Source of the DNA: Bacteroidales bacterium
GTDB taxonomy: Bacteria; Bacteroidota; Bacteroidia; Bacteroidales; Lentimicrobiaceae
NCBI GenBank assembly: GCA_016709025.1
Contig: JADJEQ010000008.1
Span: 1 to 64,000, forward strand
Direction of reading: 5' to 3'
DNA: 64,000 nucleotides
Below the pieces are notes generated by a model. The model worked only from the letters and a program-made list of their open reading frames with translations. It had not been told where the DNA came from and made no database searches. Positions 60,965 through 64,000 of this stretch are shown piece by piece. The translations under genes were made by a program, and so were the position numbers. Position 1 is the stretch's first letter; each line of letters starts with the position of its first letter.

Positions 60965-63430
60965 TTATTTTACCAGGGCCATAAATTCAGGATTTGTAAA
61001 GAATTTGATAAACTCCCTGTCGTCGGCAGCCTGAGCCTTCAGTGAAGGATCTTTCGCAAATGCTTTGGTCAGGTTATCAATCATCGATTTTGCATCGGCA
61101 CCGCGGGCTGCAATAACCGCTAACAGATAATAATTGTGGCCTGATTCCGGAGCACATTTAAGTGTACTTGCGGCTTCAGCATTTTTGCCGGTCATCATCT
61201 GTGCCAGAGCTACATTGCTGTTGCATTTTTTGCCTCCAAGCATGCTGAGAGACTTATCATAATTGTTGTTGGCAAGTTCTACAACACCCATGTTGTAATT
61301 AACATCGGCTCCAAGGTTCTTGGCTTTACCATATTGAGTAGCAGCATTCTTGTAATCACCTTTCTTTGAAGCAAGAGCACCAAGGTTATTAACAACAGCT
61401 TTGTTGTTAGGCTCAAGTTGGTCGGCTTTTGCAAGATGTGTAGCAGCTTCTCCAAGTTGTCCGTTCTCCAGTTCTATATAAGCAGCATTGTTATATCCCT
61501 TGTAATTGTTAGGGAATTGAGTTGCAGCTGTTTTATAGATGCGGAGTTTGGTGTCTTTATCGTTGGTAAGGGTTGCAGCGTAAAGCAATTCTTTATCATC
61601 GAGTTTCGAAGGATCACTTACAGCCAGAGTTGCGATCTGTTCATCGGTTTTCTTGGGCTCAAAGCAATTAACCTTGATTTCAACCCTACGGAGAGGAGGA
61701 AGAATCTCATCTTCGATTTCTTTGTAAACAACTGACATGTTGCGGATTTCCTGCTCACGTTTTGCAACGTCGCTCTGTGAATTAACCACATTCATGATAA
61801 TGCGTTTGTCGGCGATGTTTGAACCTTCAACAGCCTGCATAAATCCGTTCCAGTCTTCGCCATTGGCGTATGAATTGAACTTGATGGATGCTTCCGGATC
61901 AGGAATATTGATAACCGGGTTCTTTTCTTTAGCCATTTTCTTAAACATCTCTACAACCTGTTTTTTACCTGCTTGTGCGCGGCGCTCAGACAGGCCCTGG
62001 TTGTATGTTTCTTCACCTTCAGGTGAAGCCCAGGCGTTGATATCGATGTCACGGATGGTATATCCCTGTTTGATGAAGACGGCAAGTTCGTCGAGTTTCT
62101 GTTGAACCAGGTTCGTGCGGTTAAGCGGAAGGTTCCAATTCAGATCATGCATGTTAACCTTGAAATAAATCTTGGCATCTTTGGTGACAATAGATTCTTT
62201 AATGTAACCATGTTCAACCAAAAGAAGGTCTTCGTCATGCATTATCCGTGTTCCGGTTATGATAACACCATCGGCAAGCTTACGCTCAGGCAGGTCAATA
62301 ACCTTATACTTGGCTGTGATTTGCTCTGGAGTAGCATTCAGAACTACAGGTTCTTTCGGCTCATAAAGTGAAGGTGAAACAACGAGATCCGAAGCATTCA
62401 TGCCTGGCTCATAAGGAACGCAATCAACATAGGTATATGAACCACCGGTTTTGTAATTGATCACAATGCCATCACCGTTTACTGATTCGCCCTGGAAGTT
62501 AACAGGTTTCAGTTTGCGTGTGGTACCGGCATACTTGATCTCAGGCTGGAAATTCATTGCAGCCTTTTTAGCAAAATATTTCTCGGGGAAGGTAACTTTT
62601 ACGTTAACACATACTGTATCACCCTCCTTAACGAGTGGATCAGGAGTGGTTTCATATTTAACCAGTCCGTAATCCTTTGCCATGGATTTCAGGTTTGCAC
62701 TGGGCAAAAACTTGTAAGTTACACCCAACATGAGGCTAGCATAAGCATCATTTTTGGAATTAGACTCAACGAGGTCGAGGTCATCTTTAAATATAAAACG
62801 CTCATTATACTCAAGATTCAGGTCCCATTTTTCGGCCAGGCGGAAATTGAAGCCGGCTCCGACAGGAAGTCCAAAAGCTGTATATGCTTCCTGATCAAAC
62901 CCGTCAGGTGCATCAGGACCATTACGGTCAATAACCGCATCATCACCATTTTCATCGGTTCCGTTTGTGTTGTACAAAACAGAAGAATAATTGGAATATA
63001 CAGCCCCGGTAAATACATAAAAGTTTAGGAAACGTTCAGGTTTATATCCAAAGATCAGGTTGGTAAGACTGGCAGTTACATTCAGCTGACCATCCCAGAC
63101 ACTGGATGACATCCTCAGGCTATTCTCCTGACGTGTACTAACAACCCAGCCATTGTTGAAAAGGCCTCTGACTCCGAGTACAGGACTGAACTGATAACCA
63201 GCGCCAAAACCATAGAATAAATTAGCTCTTTCATTGTAAAGAGCAAATTCGTTCAGGTCTCCATAAAATTGAGACATTCCTCCGAAGGCTTGCAGGAAAA
63301 AATACTTGTCGAACGCAGAATTTGTTGCGCTTTTTCCTTCGCCAGTTTCTTGTCCTGATACAAATACAGGAGAAATTCCAAACATTAGGATGAGAAGCAG
63401 CAGAATTGATTTGTAGCTTAACTTTTTCAT
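60965..63430 (-). CDS. OmpA-family outer-membrane protein with TPR tail
   Basis: The 821-residue protein has a signal peptide ending VFVSGQ. An N-terminal eight-stranded beta-barrel-like region follows (about 30-250, for example FLQAFGGMSQFYGDLNEFAL and LNLEYNERFIFKDD). A middle region (about 260-420) resembles a periplasmic or surface-exposed beta domain. An OmpA-like peptidoglycan-binding region lies at about 450-530 (IKQGYTIRDIDINAWASPEG; YNQGLSERRAQAGKKQVVEM), and TPRs fill about 640-790 (GYNNAAYIELENGQLGEAAT). This order is common in Bacteroidota major outer-membrane proteins. The promoter is a full consensus and the terminator is strong, so expression should be high. Confidence 0.92.
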   Translation of the reverse strand: MKKLSYKSILLLLILMFGISPVFVSGQETGEGKSATNSAFDKYFFLQAFGGMSQFYGDLNEFALYNERANLFYGFGAGYQFSPVLGVRGLFNNGWVVSTRQENSLRMSSSVWDGQLNVTASLTNLIFGYKPERFLNFYVFTGAVYSNYSSVLYNTNGTDENGDDAVIDRNGPDAPDGFDQEAYTAFGLPVGAGFNFRLAEKWDLNLEYNERFIFKDDLDLVESNSKNDAYASLMLGVTYKFLPSANLKSMAKDYGLVKYETTPDPLVKEGDTVCVNVKVTFPEKYFAKKAAMNFQPEIKYAGTTRKLKPVNFQGESVNGDGIVINYKTGGSYTYVDCVPYEPGMNASDLVVSPSLYEPKEPVVLNATPEQITAKYKVIDLPERKLADGVIITGTRIMHDEDLLLVEHGYIKESIVTKDAKIYFKVNMHDLNWNLPLNRTNLVQQKLDELAVFIKQGYTIRDIDINAWASPEGEETYNQGLSERRAQAGKKQVVEMFKKMAKEKNPVINIPDPEASIKFNSYANGEDWNGFMQAVEGSNIADKRIIMNVVNSQSDVAKREQEIRNMSVVYKEIEDEILPPLRRVEIKVNCFEPKKTDEQIATLAVSDPSKLDDKELLYAATLTNDKDTKLRIYKTAATQFPNNYKGYNNAAYIELENGQLGEAATHLAKADQLEPNNKAVVNNLGALASKKGDYKNAATQYGKAKNLGADVNYNMGVVELANNNYDKSLSMLGGKKCNSNVALAQMMTGKNAEAASTLKCAPESGHNYYLLAVIAARGADAKSMIDNLTKAFAKDPSLKAQAADDREFIKFFTNPEFMALVK

Positions 63431-63761
63431 ACTTTTTAATTTAATGATTATCAGTTTTAAGTTGTGTTATTTGATCAAATTGTCAGGTCTTTCAAAGTTT
63501 TGACAAATATAGGGTAGTTTTAATTGTTTTCAAACAAAAAAGCCCTAAAAAGCCAAATAAGTGGTATATTTTACTAAAAATTTTACTTCTGTGATTAATT
63601 TTTATTCGCCCCAATAACAACGGTTGCCTAATATTTGTTTAATTCTATGACAAACTCCACCAACCGAAATTAATCCAATTTTCCTGATTTGGTAATAGGT
63701 TCCTGATAATGTAAAATTTTTATATACAATTAAATATCAGAAAATCAGATTATTAAATAAT
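63431..63761. other. Upstream region of the OmpA/TPR gene
   Basis: It holds the full promoter of the OmpA/TPR gene (63504-63534) and AT-rich DNA without ORFs. No terminator for the leftward RNA methylase gene was identified. Confidence 0.5.
63504..63534 (-). promoter_or_regulatory. Full Bacteroidota promoter of the OmpA/TPR gene
   Basis: On the minus strand TTTG (63534-63531) is followed by 19 bases and TATATTTG (63511-63504), matching TTTG-N17-20-TAnnTTTG exactly. The leader to the ATG is about 70 bases. Confidence 0.75.
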
Positions 63762-64000
63762 TTATATTTTTTCTGGTTGTTTGATGACCATCGAAATACC
63801 ATTCATTTCCTTAAAGAATTCCCAAATCAGAATTCCTGCTGAAACAGCTATATTCAGTGAATGTTTGGTTCCGGCCTGGGGAATTTCAAGGCATAGATCT
63901 GACGAATTCATTATGTCATCTTCTATTCCATGCACCTCATTTCCGAAAACCAAAGCATATTTTTTGCCAGGGTCAGGCCTGAATTCATCAATCATTATAC
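63762..64000 (-). CDS. SpoU/TrmH-family RNA 2'-O-methyltransferase, C-terminal fragment
   Basis: The reading frame runs off the right edge; the first visible methionine is internal, because the family is longer (about 170-260 residues). The visible end has the SpoU motifs VFGNEVHGIEDDIMN (motif 2) and LEIPQAGTKHSLNIAVSAGI (motif 3), which form the knotted SAM-binding site. It methylates a ribose in tRNA or rRNA. The C-terminal tail after motif 3 is about 27 residues. Confidence 0.9.
   Translation of the reverse strand, partial: IMIDEFRPDPGKKYALVFGNEVHGIEDDIMNSSDLCLEIPQAGTKHSLNIAVSAGILIWEFFKEMNGISMVIKQPEKI

Overview
The window looks like a chromosomal segment of a Bacteroidota bacterium, most likely a Bacteroidales-type environmental lineage. 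The evidence is promoter-like motifs of the Bacteroidota form TTTG-N17-20-TAnnTTTG upstream of many genes, almost no Shine-Dalgarno sequences, a C-terminal type IX secretion (T9SS) sorting domain, a DUF4249-type lipoprotein, an OmpA/TPR outer-membrane protein, FucP/GluP-type sugar transport and a GntR-type regulator of galactose genes. The genus cannot be fixed from the sequence alone. No rRNA, tRNA, CRISPR array, phage or intact insertion sequence was seen.

Layout. 1-225: 5' end of a KaiC-like ATPase on the minus strand. 648-8732: an eight-gene minus-strand operon encoding a lipoprotein, a secreted caspase-like protease with an EF-hand loop, a PP2C phosphatase, an FHA/zinc-ribbon protein, an acidic Asp-rich protein with EF-hand-like loops, a zinc-finger/FHA protein, a transmembrane Ser/Thr kinase whose extracytoplasmic end is an FKBP prolyl isomerase, and a small membrane protein. 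It is a complete kinase/phosphatase/phosphothreonine-reader set with a caspase and calcium-type loops, and is the best candidate here for an undescribed system. 9126-12113: two receiver-like domains fused to a PEP/pyruvate-binding domain. 13019-18407: phosphate uptake (pstB, pstA, pstC, then pstS and a porin), with a repeat-filled gap separating pstC from pstS. 18777-25203: a hybrid histidine kinase, a GEHH-motif secreted protein, a DUF2306-like membrane protein, and a LuxR-type response regulator with its probable HisKA_3 sensor. 25275-30216: galactose utilisation (galM, GntR regulator, galK, MFS transporter). 30495-37490: a TMTC-like glycosyltransferase with TPRs, a lipoprotein, an M16 peptidase plus O-methyltransferase, and a universal stress protein. 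37968-44866: a giant T9SS-exported S8-like protein with a 14-copy ATALVN-type repeat, and a TPR/adenylate cyclase. 45298-50496: purine salvage and synthesis (purE, hpt, a tandem-fused adk), obgE, a PAP2 phosphatase, a PPOX-like protein and a small membrane protein. 50572-64000: a frameshifted TolB/beta-barrel gene, an RluA-type pseudouridine synthase, panB, a DUF4249-like lipoprotein, dnaK, an exported protein, a major OmpA/TPR protein and a partial SpoU RNA methylase.

The non-coding DNA is as unusual as the genes. Many intergenic gaps hold short tandem repeats, nearly all with a period of 7 or 8 bp, built from a limited set of words that recur at distant loci in both orientations. Mixed with them are longer dispersed elements: a 24-25 bp element containing CCCTGAGCG-AGTCGAAGGG, a 48-bp perfect palindrome, REP-like hairpins, a 160-bp tandem duplication and a 160-200 bp higher-order satellite. 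Two genes (purE and the TolB/barrel gene) each carry a single-base frameshift in a homopolymer, so either assembly errors or recent gene decay should be considered.
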